NCBI RefSeq assembly: GCF_001729485.1
Contig: NZ_CP017157.1
Span: 7,130,001-7,194,000, forward strand
Length of the DNA: 64,000 nt
From: Streptomyces lydicus
GTDB lineage: Bacteria; Actinomycetota; Actinomycetes; Streptomycetales; Streptomycetaceae
Direction of reading: 5' to 3'
Both the position numbers and the translations under genes were made by a program. Numbering within the stretch: the stretch's first letter is position 1; the number at the start of each line of letters is the position of its first letter. The notes beneath the pieces were generated by a model. It saw only the letters and a list, made by a program, of their open reading frames with translations. It was not told the origin of the DNA and did no database searches. Positions 8,533-15,258 of the stretch are shown in pieces.

Positions 8533-9249
8533 ATGCTGTTCTCCCGCTTCAAGACCCACCTCCCCACCCCCGAGGAAGCGCTCGCAGGCCGCCCCGAGCG
8601 GGCCTTCGCCGTCCCCGACCGGCACACCGTCCTCGGCAACCCCCTCCTCGGCCCCTACCCGGACGGCCTGGAGATCGCCGATTTCGGCCTGGGCTGCTTC
8701 TGGGGCGCCGAGCGGAAGTTCTGGCAGACCGAGGGCGTCTGGACCACCCTCGTCGGCTATCAGGGCGGCCACACCCCGAACCCCTCCTACGAAGAGGTCT
8801 GCACCGGCCACACCGGCCACACCGAGGCCGTACGCGTCGTCTACGACCCGGCCGTCGTCCCCTACACGGCCCTCCTGAAGCTCTTCTGGGAGTCCCACGA
8901 CCCCACCCAGGGCTTCCGCCAGGGCAACGACGTGGGCACCCAGTACCGCTCCGCGATCTACACCCACTCCCCCGCCCAGCAACAGGCCGCCGAGTCCTCC
9001 CGCGACGCCTACCGCACCGTCCTCCAGAACTCCGGCTACGCCGACATCACCACCGAAATCCTCCCCGCCGACACCACCCGCCCCTTCTACCCGGCCGAGG
9101 GCTACCACCAGCAGTACCTCGACAAAAACCCGGCGGGCTACTGCGGCATCGGCGGCACGGGGGTCAAGCTGAGTGCCCCGTCGGAGACGAACTGGGGTCG
9201 GTCCTGCCCCACGGGGATCGCGCCCGCCCCGGAAGTCACGGAGCAGTAG
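8533..9249 (+). CDS. msrA: Peptide-methionine (S)-S-oxide reductase MsrA with altered C-terminus
   Basis: Reduces methionine-S-sulfoxide in proteins. The catalytic motif GCFWGAE (Cys55) and the long actinobacterial N-terminus are intact, as are the substrate-site motifs (GYQGG, GHTEAV, TQYRS). The C-terminus is unusual: after YCGIGGTGV (Cys204) come 12 extra residues, then [15 protein letters not shown] (Cys225) and the stop. In Streptomyces MsrA as I recall it, SCP follows GGTGV directly. Two further copies of the normal tail code (GGTGVSCPVG...) lie at 10080-10130 and 12108-12185, so the 3' end of this gene appears to have been remodelled by insertions. Confidence 0.93.
   Translation: MLFSRFKTHLPTPEEALAGRPERAFAVPDRHTVLGNPLLGPYPDGLEIADFGLGCFWGAERKFWQTEGVWTTLVGYQGGHTPNPSYEEVCTGHTGHTEAVRVVYDPAVVPYTALLKLFWESHDPTQGFRQGNDVGTQYRSAIYTHSPAQQQAAESSRDAYRTVLQNSGYADITTEILPADTTRPFYPAEGYHQQYLDKNPAGYCGIGGTGVKLSAPSETNWGRSCPTGIAPAPEVTEQ
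9121..9249 (+). repeat. msrA tail copy 1 (composite)
   Basis: Codes [15 protein letters not shown], a 36-bp insert, then SCPTGIAP.... Bases 9142-9161 are identical to 12126-12145 (20 bp). The second half (9190-9233) resembles copy 2, differing mainly by a 2-nt insertion before tcctgccc. This block may therefore be two decayed tails fused in frame. Confidence 0.7.
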
Positions 9250-9320
9250 AACGCTCCAGGCGCCGGTCGGTCTCCGCCGCGCCCGCCAAGCCGGGACGGG
9301 CGCTGGTAGCCGTATTGCCT

Positions 9321-9347
9321 CTCCCTCACTCGTTCGAGCGGAGGGAG
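9321..9347. terminator. Hairpin between msrA and the toxin-antitoxin-like genes
   Basis: Interrupted stem: CTCCCTC (9321-9327) pairs with GAGGGAG (9341-9347), and an inner CTCG-TT-CGAG lies between. It is 72 nt after the msrA stop and about 60 nt before the next start. It could terminate msrA or be an autoregulatory operator of the gene pair. Confidence 0.45.
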
Positions 9348-9405
9348 AGCACTCACGCCCGATACGCTGACGCACGGGACCAGAATCGCGCCCGTGGGAG
9401 CAGCC

Positions 9406-9759
9406 ATGACCACCTCCGCCGCTGGGCAGCCACTCATTCCCCAGCCCCCTGCCACGGTTGCCGCGCTGCGGCAGGCCATCAGTCAGATCGCGCCCGCAGC
9501 GCTGCCGGCGTTCACCCGCGAGTTGGACCAAGCGGCCGACCAGTCCCGGCAGGGCTCCGACCTGGCACCGCTCCAGCGGTTCATCGCTCAGTGGGCTGTC
9601 TATGTCCACATCCAGCGTCGGCCCGACGCTGCAGCGGACCTCCGCCGGTGGGAGGACACCGCCGAGTCGGGCGACGCGGCTCAGGCACGGCAGGCCGCCT
9701 CCGAGATCGGCAGGATTCTGGACGAAGCCCACGCCGCCGTCGGCCTCCCGACCCGGTGA
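9406..9759 (+). CDS. Small helical protein, DUF6247-like; putative antitoxin-side partner
   Basis: The ATG at 9406 has GGGAG 5 nt upstream and gives 117 residues, preferred over the GTG at 9394. It is mostly amphipathic helix: Pro-rich start, then ATVAALRQAISQIAPAALPA, a Trp/Gln segment, and an Asp/Ala-rich helical end. It resembles a family of short Streptomyces proteins (DUF6247, from memory) usually encoded immediately before a RelE-like small protein. The stop overlaps the next GTG start (GTGA), as in toxin-antitoxin operons. Function is inferred from this context only. Confidence 0.7.
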   Translation: MTTSAAGQPLIPQPPATVAALRQAISQIAPAALPAFTRELDQAADQSRQGSDLAPLQRFIAQWAVYVHIQRRPDAAADLRRWEDTAESGDAAQARQAASEIGRILDEAHAAVGLPTR

Positions 9760-10028
9760 GCGCTGACTGGCGCTGGGAGTACAACCCCGACCACCGCCAT
9801 GTATCGGACGGCATCCCCGTTCACGTGGTGGCGGAAGTGGAACGTCTGGCCGGCCAACTCGTCGACCTTGCAAGTACAGGCATCGACGTCAGCGACTTCG
9901 GCAAAGGTCCCCGACCGGGCGGACTGCGCCGCATGGACGCTGCTGGCGGCTGGTTCTACTTCCTGGTGGCTCCGCGCGACCCGCTGATCATCATCGTCCG
10001 TATCGTGCCACCGTTCAACGCTCTGTAG
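9756..10028 (+). CDS. Small RelE-like protein, putative toxin-side partner
   Basis: GTG at 9756 overlaps the upstream TGA; 90 residues. Features: WRWEYNPDHRHVSDGIP at the start, a helix (HVVAEVERLAGQLVDLA), a glycine/arginine turn (GKGPRPGGLRRMD), then beta-strand-like WFYFLVAPRDPLIIIVRIVPP. Size, alpha-then-beta order and basic central patch suit the RelE/ParE fold, but catalytic residues cannot be assigned. Last gene of cassette 1; 51 nt after its stop begins the second msrA tail copy. Confidence 0.7.
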   Translation: MSADWRWEYNPDHRHVSDGIPVHVVAEVERLAGQLVDLASTGIDVSDFGKGPRPGGLRRMDAAGGWFYFLVAPRDPLIIIVRIVPPFNAL

Positions 10029-10079
10029 CCATCGCACTGAACATCTCTCGTACCAGGGGTTACCTGACACGAGGGCCCC

Positions 10080-10130
10080 GGCGGGACCGGGGTGTCCTGC
10101 CCGGTCGGCATCGCTCCCGTCGGAGGCTGA
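10080..10130 (+). repeat. msrA tail copy 2
   Basis: Reads GGTGVSCPVGIAPVGG and a TGA in one frame, the normal MsrA C-terminus, with no MsrA-like sequence upstream. It has the same 51-nt length as the matching part of copy 3 (12135-12185) with scattered, mostly synonymous differences. Confidence 0.8.
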
Positions 10131-10198
10131 CTCCTGCGGCCGCAGCCGGACACAGCCGCGCAGCGTCTCGCGACGGCTGAGGAAGAACACGACGCCAT

Positions 10199-10239
10199 CG
10201 CCCCGATCGACGCCCAAGCTCCACGCATCGATCGGGGCG
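10199..10239. terminator. Inverted repeat, 12-bp arms
   Basis: CGCCCCGATCGA (10199-10210) and its exact inverse TCGATCGGGGCG (10228-10239) are separated by 17 nt. It lies at the start of cassette 2, in a ~260-bp stretch (10131-10393) with no recognisable gene. It could be a terminator, an operator or a recombination arm. Confidence 0.45.
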
Positions 10240-10393
10240 GCGCTGCAACAGACGCGCGCAAGCAGGCGTGCACGCAACTGATCCAAAGCGCACCCTGGTG
10301 TTATGCGTTCAGCGACGTTGCCCATCGGCCTGCCAGCCATGTCGAACGGCAAAAGCGCCCAGGGTGAAGGAGCGACGACTTGAGGTGAGCCAG

Positions 10394-10795
10394 ATGCCCA
10401 ATCGTCCTGACTGGCCTCGTTGGGCCCGAGATTCCGCGCCGACGGATCAGCGCCGGCCAGAGGCACTCCGTGCTTCGCGGCGATGGAAGATCGTTGCTCT
10501 CGTCTCCTTCATCATCTGCGTCGGCGCGCTCGTGGTGTATTTCGCAACCGGCATCACAGGCGGTGCGGCACAGCCCCCGGGATCAGCCGGCCCCACCGAC
10601 CCCACCACCATCTGGGCACTGGCGATCGCAGGAGTGTCAGCCGTTGGCGTACTGATGGGCGGTATCGGACAGGTCATCACGGCGCGACACGCTCTCCGCA
10701 ACGGGACACGGAAGCATGTCGCGCATTCCCGGCATGGGGGGCAGCGCCGCCCGGAGAGCCGTCAGCTTCACCGGGAGCGCGGCCACCGGCGATAG
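10394..10795 (+). CDS. Small two-span membrane protein
   Basis: The ATG at 10394 is preceded by GAGGTGAG and gives 133 residues. It has a short basic N-terminus, one transmembrane helix (IVALVSFIICVGALVVYFAT), a Pro/Gly loop, a second helix (IWALAIAGVSAVGVLMGGIG), and a basic, compositionally odd tail (after about residue 105). The tail runs into the remains of the truncated DUF5958 gene on the other strand, so its 3' end may be a fusion product. Not recognised; part of cassette 2. Confidence 0.6.
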   Translation: MPNRPDWPRWARDSAPTDQRRPEALRASRRWKIVALVSFIICVGALVVYFATGITGGAAQPPGSAGPTDPTTIWALAIAGVSAVGVLMGGIGQVITARHALRNGTRKHVAHSRHGGQRRPESRQLHRERGHRR

Positions 10796-10994
10796 CCGTC
10801 GGGCATAGGCCGGAGCGCGCGATGGCCTCCTGGGCGTCGTCCTTCGTCGCGCGTGCCTGGATGCAAAAAAGCCCACGCTCCCTCACGACCAGACGTTGCT
10901 CGGCCTCCGGCCAGCCGACGAACCATTCCATGCCCTCCGCCATAGAACGAAGCCCTTGGGCAAGCTCGTTGACGACAACCTCACGCTCGTACAC
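10677..10994 (-). pseudogene. Truncated DUF5958-family gene
   Basis: Starts at a GTG (10994) with GGAGGGG 7 nt upstream. The first ~65 residues (EREVVVNELAQGLRSMAEGM, then EWFVGWPEAEQ and FCIQARAT) match what I remember of DUF5958 proteins, which are about 120-140 residues long. Similarity stops near residue 65 (about 10797). The remaining codons read antisense through the end of the small membrane gene and look like noise. The two genes appear joined by a deletion or illegitimate recombination at about 10795. Confidence 0.6.
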
Positions 10995-11027
10995 GCCCCC
11001 ACCCCTCCGGCGAGGTAGCGCGTCAGG

Positions 11028-11921
11028 CTACTGGCCGGGAGGGAAACTGTTCGGACCTTCGCGACGAGCGTTGTGCGCTCGTCGCTGGCGGCTCTCGCGG
11101 GCTTTATCTCGCACGCGCCGGACGGTCTTGAGCGTGCCCGCTGGCCGCTCGGTCGTATACCGCCACCCCACAAATAGGACGACCAAGTTGATGGCCAAGC
11201 CAGCCATCAGTCCAATGGGGAACGGCACCACCCCGGCCGCTGCATAGAGGGATACATAGATCAACGTGACCATAAACGGCACCGCCAACAGGAGGTAGTG
11301 ATTTCCGCGAGATATCACCCAGTCATGTTTCAGGGCTACCTGAAGCGCCCTCAGAGCGCCGCCTGTGATCAATTGAGAATAGGCAATTCCGCCCACTATG
11401 ACAAAGATCTCGTCTAGATATCGTCCGCCCAGCCCGAATCGAGCGAGTAAGGATGCGACATTCGCCTTGAGCCACGGCCCGACAAGCAGGCCAGCCGAGT
11501 ATGCAACCAGGATGAAGCCGACGCCCATCAAGTAGTCTGCCGCCCGCACAGCGGCTCGCCGTTTCCGGCTCCACGACGTCCTGCCTGAAACTTGGCTCGG
11601 GAGCGTCACTTGTCTTGTGGCAACTGGATGGGCACGGCGCCAGCGCCTCACTGCAAGCCATGCTGCGCCAACCGTGTAGCCCGGGGCGAGGCCCCACATG
11701 GAAGCGCTGTCGGTAGCGGATTTTCCTTGGTCCAGCGACATCCATCCAATGGCAACTGCCCAGAACACTGCACCGAAAATGATGAGAATTAATCCATGCA
11801 TCTTTTGAACCATACGCCGCGTTGGGCCTCGTGTTACCCCAGGACGATAGAAGAGTGCGGTCACGAAAATTCCGACTACGGCTCCGAATACGAGCGACCA
11901 CACAACCGTCATAACGATCAT
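11028..11921 (-). CDS. Multi-span membrane protein, lower GC than surroundings
   Basis: About 297 residues from an ATG at 11921; upstream codons to 11999 are less protein-like. There are about seven hydrophobic segments, for example VVWSLVFGAVVGIFVTALFY, LILIIFGAVFWAVAIGWM and LLLAVPFMVTLIYVSLYAAA, with basic loops and a basic C-terminal tail. Third codon positions contain many A/T, unlike every flanking gene, indicating recent transfer. No family was recognised. It occupies most of cassette 2 and is convergent with the other cassette genes. Confidence 0.65.
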   Translation of the reverse strand: MIVMTVVWSLVFGAVVGIFVTALFYRPGVTRGPTRRMVQKMHGLILIIFGAVFWAVAIGWMSLDQGKSATDSASMWGLAPGYTVGAAWLAVRRWRRAHPVATRQVTLPSQVSGRTSWSRKRRAAVRAADYLMGVGFILVAYSAGLLVGPWLKANVASLLARFGLGGRYLDEIFVIVGGIAYSQLITGGALRALQVALKHDWVISRGNHYLLLAVPFMVTLIYVSLYAAAGVVPFPIGLMAGLAINLVVLFVGWRYTTERPAGTLKTVRRVRDKARESRQRRAHNARREGPNSFPPGQ

Positions 11922-12107
11922 GACTCTCGGTGACCTTCTGATAGGCGGCCAGAGGGATGCCTTCCTCCATATAAAGGATCGCCCCTGGATAGCCAGCATG
12001 CAGTCTGACAGTCGACCGGGGATCGTTGAGCTCTTTCAGTGCCCCTTGGCGGGGTGGGCAGCTCTCTCTACGTCGACCGCCGCTCAAAGCAGCGTTGTCG
12101 CGTGCGC

Positions 12108-12185
12108 AAGAACCCCGCTGGTTATTGCGGCATCGGCGGCACGGGCGTGAGCTGCCCGGTGGGCGTGGCTCCGGCCGGGGACTGA
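12108..12185 (+). repeat. msrA tail copy 3 (probable original or donor 3' end)
   Basis: Codes [20 protein letters not shown] then APAGD and a TGA, a textbook MsrA C-terminus, with no msrA sequence before base 12108. Compared with 9124-9165 all differences are synonymous (third positions). Both copies have therefore evolved as coding sequence and are not a recent simple duplication. Confidence 0.85.
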
Positions 12186-12195
12186 CTCGGGCTCG

Positions 12196-12672
12196 TCACC
12201 CCAGGTAGGGGCGGTCCCGATGCTCCAGGAAGTGCCGGATACGCAGCTGCTGCGTGTGGTGCATCGGGAGACCGCCGATCTCGTCGGGGTGGATGAACCG
12301 CAGCTCCGTGGACTCGTCCGAGAGGGCGAGCTGCCCTCCGACGAGGCGCGCGGTGAAGCACACGTTGAACTGCCGCCGCACCTCCCCGTCCGTATAGGCG
12401 ATCACGTGACGGGGATCGGTGTACGTCCCCACCAGCCCCGTGATCTCCACATCAAGCCCGGTCTCCTCCTTGACCTCCCGGACCGCGGCGTCGGGAAGGG
12501 AGTCGGTCATCTCCATGCCGCCGCCGGGCAGCGCCCAGAGGTCGTTGTCCCGGCGCCGCTGGAGCAGGATGCGGCCCTCGTCGTCGGTCACCACTGCCGA
12601 AGCGGCAACGACAAGGCTGTTGGGCTCGGGGGCGTCGGGATCGTCGTAGTACTCGGTACGCGACAGGTTCAC
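12196..12672 (-). CDS. Nudix hydrolase
   Basis: 158 residues from a GTG at 12672; an in-frame ATG at 12717 would add 15 residues without homology. The Nudix box runs GGGMEMTDSLPDAAVREVKE then ETGL: the catalytic REVKEE core is intact, but the first box glutamate is aspartate. Upstream QRRRDNDLWALPGGG and downstream YTDPRHVIAYTDGEVRRQF are typical of a Streptomyces clade of NUDIX enzymes acting on nucleoside diphosphate derivatives; the substrate is unknown. Divergent from the quinone oxidoreductase with about 56 bp between. Confidence 0.9.
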   Translation of the reverse strand: MNLSRTEYYDDPDAPEPNSLVVAASAVVTDDEGRILLQRRRDNDLWALPGGGMEMTDSLPDAAVREVKEETGLDVEITGLVGTYTDPRHVIAYTDGEVRRQFNVCFTARLVGGQLALSDESTELRFIHPDEIGGLPMHHTQQLRIRHFLEHRDRPYLG

Positions 12673-12728
12673 TCCTCGGCAGCACGGGATCGGATGCGGG
12701 GGCGGTGCGGCCTGCATAGGCTTAAGTG

Positions 12729-13742
12729 GTGAAGCGTGTCGTCGTCGACCACTTCGGCGGGCCCGAGGTTTTGAGGGTGACGGAGGACGACGATCCCGTA
12801 CCGGGGCCCGGGGAAGTGTGCGTCAGGGTACTGGCCGCCGGTGTGTCGTTCACCGATGCGCAGTTGCGGGCCGGCACGTATCTCGGTGGGCCCAAGCCGC
12901 CCTTCACGCCCGGGTACGAGCTCGTCGGCGTGGTCGAGGAGCTCGGTCCGGGGTGCTGGAGGCTGCGCGTGGGAGACCGCATCGGAGCCCTGACGGTATG
13001 GGGTGCCGACGCGGAGCGCGTCTGCGTGCCGGAGGCGTACGCGGTCGAGGTGCCCGAGGACCTCGATCCGGCGGAGGTCGTGAGCCTCGTCTTTCCCTAC
13101 ATGACCGCCTACCAACTGCTGCACCGTACGGCGCTGGTGAAGCGTGGGGAGACGGTGCTGGTGCACGGGGCGGCCGGCCGGGTGGGCACGGCGGTCCTCG
13201 AACTCGGAGCGCCGGCCGGGCTTCGCCTCTACGGGACCGCTTCAGCTCGTGACCGCGCCGCGGTGGAGCGGCTCGGCGCGGTGGCGATCGACTACCGCAC
13301 TGAGGATTTCGTCCGTCGGGTGCGCGAGTTGACCGGGAACGGCGTGGACGTGGTGCTCGACGGGATCGGTGGCGCGGTGTCGCTTCGCTCCTTCCGCGCG
13401 CTGCGGCCCGGCGGCAGGCTTGTCGTGTTCGGCCGCTACGCCACGCTCGCGCACGGGCACAAGGATTGGCGAGCGGTGATCGAGTGGTACGCGGCTACCG
13501 CGAGCGTCGCGCTCCTGGGCCTGCTCTCGCCCCGTCGGCGGGTGCTCTCCTACCGGATCCAGAAGCTGCGCCTCCGCCACCAGCATTGGTTCCGGGAGGA
13601 CTTGCACGTGCTGCTCGATCTGCTGCGCCGTGGCGAGATCCACCCGGTCGTGGCCGAGCGCCTGCCGCTGACGGACGCTCGTCGCGCTCACGAGCTCCTC
13701 GACCGCTCGGCAGCCACCGGAAAGCTCGTGCTCGTGCCCTAG
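12729..13742 (+). CDS. Zinc-independent medium-chain dehydrogenase (quinone oxidoreductase-like)
   Basis: 337 residues from GTG 12729 (a GTG at 12726 is also in frame). The N-terminal GroES-like domain contains FTPGYELVGVVEELG and the Rossmann part has HGAAGRVGTAVLELG for NADPH. It lacks the catalytic-zinc cysteines, as in quinone oxidoreductases. TAGGCT at 12717-12722, six bases before the GTG and with no Shine-Dalgarno, suggests a leaderless mRNA. Substrate unknown. Confidence 0.88.
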   Translation: MKRVVVDHFGGPEVLRVTEDDDPVPGPGEVCVRVLAAGVSFTDAQLRAGTYLGGPKPPFTPGYELVGVVEELGPGCWRLRVGDRIGALTVWGADAERVCVPEAYAVEVPEDLDPAEVVSLVFPYMTAYQLLHRTALVKRGETVLVHGAAGRVGTAVLELGAPAGLRLYGTASARDRAAVERLGAVAIDYRTEDFVRRVRELTGNGVDVVLDGIGGAVSLRSFRALRPGGRLVVFGRYATLAHGHKDWRAVIEWYAATASVALLGLLSPRRRVLSYRIQKLRLRHQHWFREDLHVLLDLLRRGEIHPVVAERLPLTDARRAHELLDRSAATGKLVLVP

Positions 13743-13804
13743 GGGGTGTCGGTCGGCATCCATGTCCTCCGTCCCGGGGCCGCCGCGGCGGGTGCGTGGC
13801 GCGG

Positions 13805-14461
13805 TCAGCCGGCGCCGCGCGGGGCGCCGTACCAGCGCCAGTCCGTCCGGCGGGGTCGCTCGGGTGTTTCGAGGCGGCCGGTGGCCCACAGGAGGGTTGA
13901 CCACGGGGTACCGGTGAGGGGTACGTCGGGGAAGAGCCGGGCGAGGGCGCGCTCGCTCAGGTCATGCGGGGGCTCGCAGGCGCGGTGCACGCCCTGAGCG
14001 ATGTCGTGGGTGTGGACGAGGGTCTCGACGACGCCCATCGCCGCGAATCCCTCCGGGTCGGCGGCGCCGAAGACGTGCGGGGCCAGGGCGGTGGGTGCCG
14101 CGGTGTCGACGGCGGTCGCGAGCAGTCCGCCGCACGCCGTCACGACGGTCAGCAGTCCCTCGGGCCCCGCCTCCTTGTCGCCGAAGATGACGTTGGCCGG
14201 CCCCTGGGGTCGGTCACGGGAGACACGCAGCGGCACCCGTGGCACGTCCATCGGCTGCGCGAGGCCGAACCGCAGTGCGTAGGTGAGCAGATCGTCCGCG
14301 AGGTGTTCCAGGGTCTCCCAGCACGTCCACTCCAGGCTGCCGGCCCTGCCCTGCCATTGGTCCGCGGGGACGCCGGTGAGGGTATCGACGCAGTGGGCGA
14401 CGGCCCGGCGGACATCGCTCCCGCTCACCGGTATTGCTTGCGGTCCGACGAACTGTGACAT
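13805..14461 (-). CDS. DinB/mycothiol-dependent maleylpyruvate isomerase-like protein
   Basis: 218 residues from ATG 14461. The N-terminal half looks like the DinB/MDMPI helical bundle: WTCWETLEHLADDLLTYALR contains the first metal-type histidine, and VVETLVHTHDIAQG a conserved His pair. The family uses mycothiol or a metal; the exact reaction is unknown. TACTCT six bases upstream of the ATG and no Shine-Dalgarno suggest leaderless translation. Confidence 0.78.
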   Translation of the reverse strand: MSQFVGPQAIPVSGSDVRRAVAHCVDTLTGVPADQWQGRAGSLEWTCWETLEHLADDLLTYALRFGLAQPMDVPRVPLRVSRDRPQGPANVIFGDKEAGPEGLLTVVTACGGLLATAVDTAAPTALAPHVFGAADPEGFAAMGVVETLVHTHDIAQGVHRACEPPHDLSERALARLFPDVPLTGTPWSTLLWATGRLETPERPRRTDWRWYGAPRGAG

Positions 14462-14621
14462 CCGGGAAGAGTACAAGGCCGGGCGGCCGGTGCCCCTGTG
14501 GGTAACCGCCCGGGAGCCCCCGTCGTGCCCGGTGCTCGTTCGGGTGCGCACCTCGTGCGGGGGCCGGGTGGGGTGCGCAGGGTTGACCTTGCGATGTGTT
14601 TCCTCGTGGAGGTTGATGGAC

Positions 14622-14918
14622 ATGCCGACGTATGTTGCGTTGCTCAACTGGACCGACCAGGGGGTCCGGAACTTCAAGGACACGGCGAAGCGTGCTGACG
14701 CCTTTGCCGCGGCGGCTCAGAAGCTCGGGGCGAAGGTCCTGAAGCTTTACTGGACCGTCGGCCCGTACGACCTCGTGGCGATCGTCGAGGCGCCTGACGA
14801 CGAGGCTGCGACCGCGACGCTCCTGCAGCTGGGTGGGGTGGGCAACGTCCGTACCACGACGTTGCGGGCCTTCGGGCAGGAGGAGATGGGGCGCATCATC
14901 GCCAAGGCCGCCGGCTGA
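14622..14918 (+). CDS. GYD-domain protein
   Basis: 98 residues. The ATG at 14622 is chosen over the one at 14616 because GGAGG lies 9 nt upstream. It begins PTYVALLNWTDQGVRNFKDT and contains the WTVGPYDLVAIVEAPDDEAA segment that defines the GYD family, small ferredoxin-like-fold proteins of unknown biochemical role. Divergent from the DinB-like gene. Confidence 0.9.
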   Translation: MPTYVALLNWTDQGVRNFKDTAKRADAFAAAAQKLGAKVLKLYWTVGPYDLVAIVEAPDDEAATATLLQLGGVGNVRTTTLRAFGQEEMGRIIAKAAG

Positions 14919-15258
14919 CGATCTGCCGCGCCCGCGACGGGCGAGTGTGTGTGGGGGGGAGAGCCGCCCCCGTGCCGTCCGGCGGGTGGGGGCGTGGAGG
15001 CGTGGAGGCGGATCGGTGCTGTCCGGTGTCGGGCCGGGGGGCGTTCGTCGAGAGGGGCCGTCGGGACGCGGGCTGGTTGCGGGTTGCCCGGCGAGGTGTC
15101 TTTGTGAGTCGTTGACTGTGCGTTTGGGGTGCGTGGCGGCGTCTTCACCGCCTGTGAGGGGAGTGTCCGCATAGCGGGCGTTCACGGCGTACGGGTTCGG
15201 GGGACGTCCAGACTCCTCGGGTTCAACGCACGTCTCGATCGATGGAACAGGCACGACC
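14919..15258. other. Intergenic region, no gene seen
   Basis: 340 bp between the GYD gene and the permease. It contains G-runs and TG-rich stretches and a TTGACT (15112-15117) with no convincing -10. No hairpin of terminator strength and no small ORF with a ribosome binding site were found. Confidence 0.5.

Larger units (their letters stand above)
9166..12185. mobile_element. Accessory insertion at the msrA 3' end (two cassettes)
   Basis: About 3 kb separates the msrA stop region from a second, perfectly framed copy of the msrA tail just before the Nudix gene. Cassette 1 (to 10130) holds a toxin-antitoxin-like gene pair and ends in one tail copy. Cassette 2 (10131-12185) holds small membrane genes, a truncated DUF5958 gene and a lower-GC membrane gene, and ends in another tail copy. 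No integrase, transposase or terminal inverted repeats are visible. The boundaries are those of the tail homology, and mobility is inferred. Confidence 0.6.

Noticed and set aside
7041..10028. A nearly 1,000-codon plus-strand frame spanning several genes
   Set aside because: It runs through the hypothetical gene and msrA in the wrong frame; only its last 90 codons (9756-10028) are a real gene with its own GTG start.
10131..10393. Minus-strand ORFs at the start of cassette 2 considered as a gene remnant
   Set aside because: No recognisable family or ribosome binding site; they overlap the second msrA tail in antisense, so only the inverted repeat is reported.
11323..12087. Alternative minus-strand frame overlapping the low-GC membrane gene
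   Set aside because: Contains many Cys/Arg/Trp and no consistent hydrophobic helices; the frame ending at 11028 has regular transmembrane segments.
9166..12185. Classical integrative element (with integrase) at msrA
   Set aside because: No integrase or excisionase and no perfect long direct repeats at the ends; only a 20-bp identical core inside coding-type homology, so a tail-carrying insertion is proposed instead.
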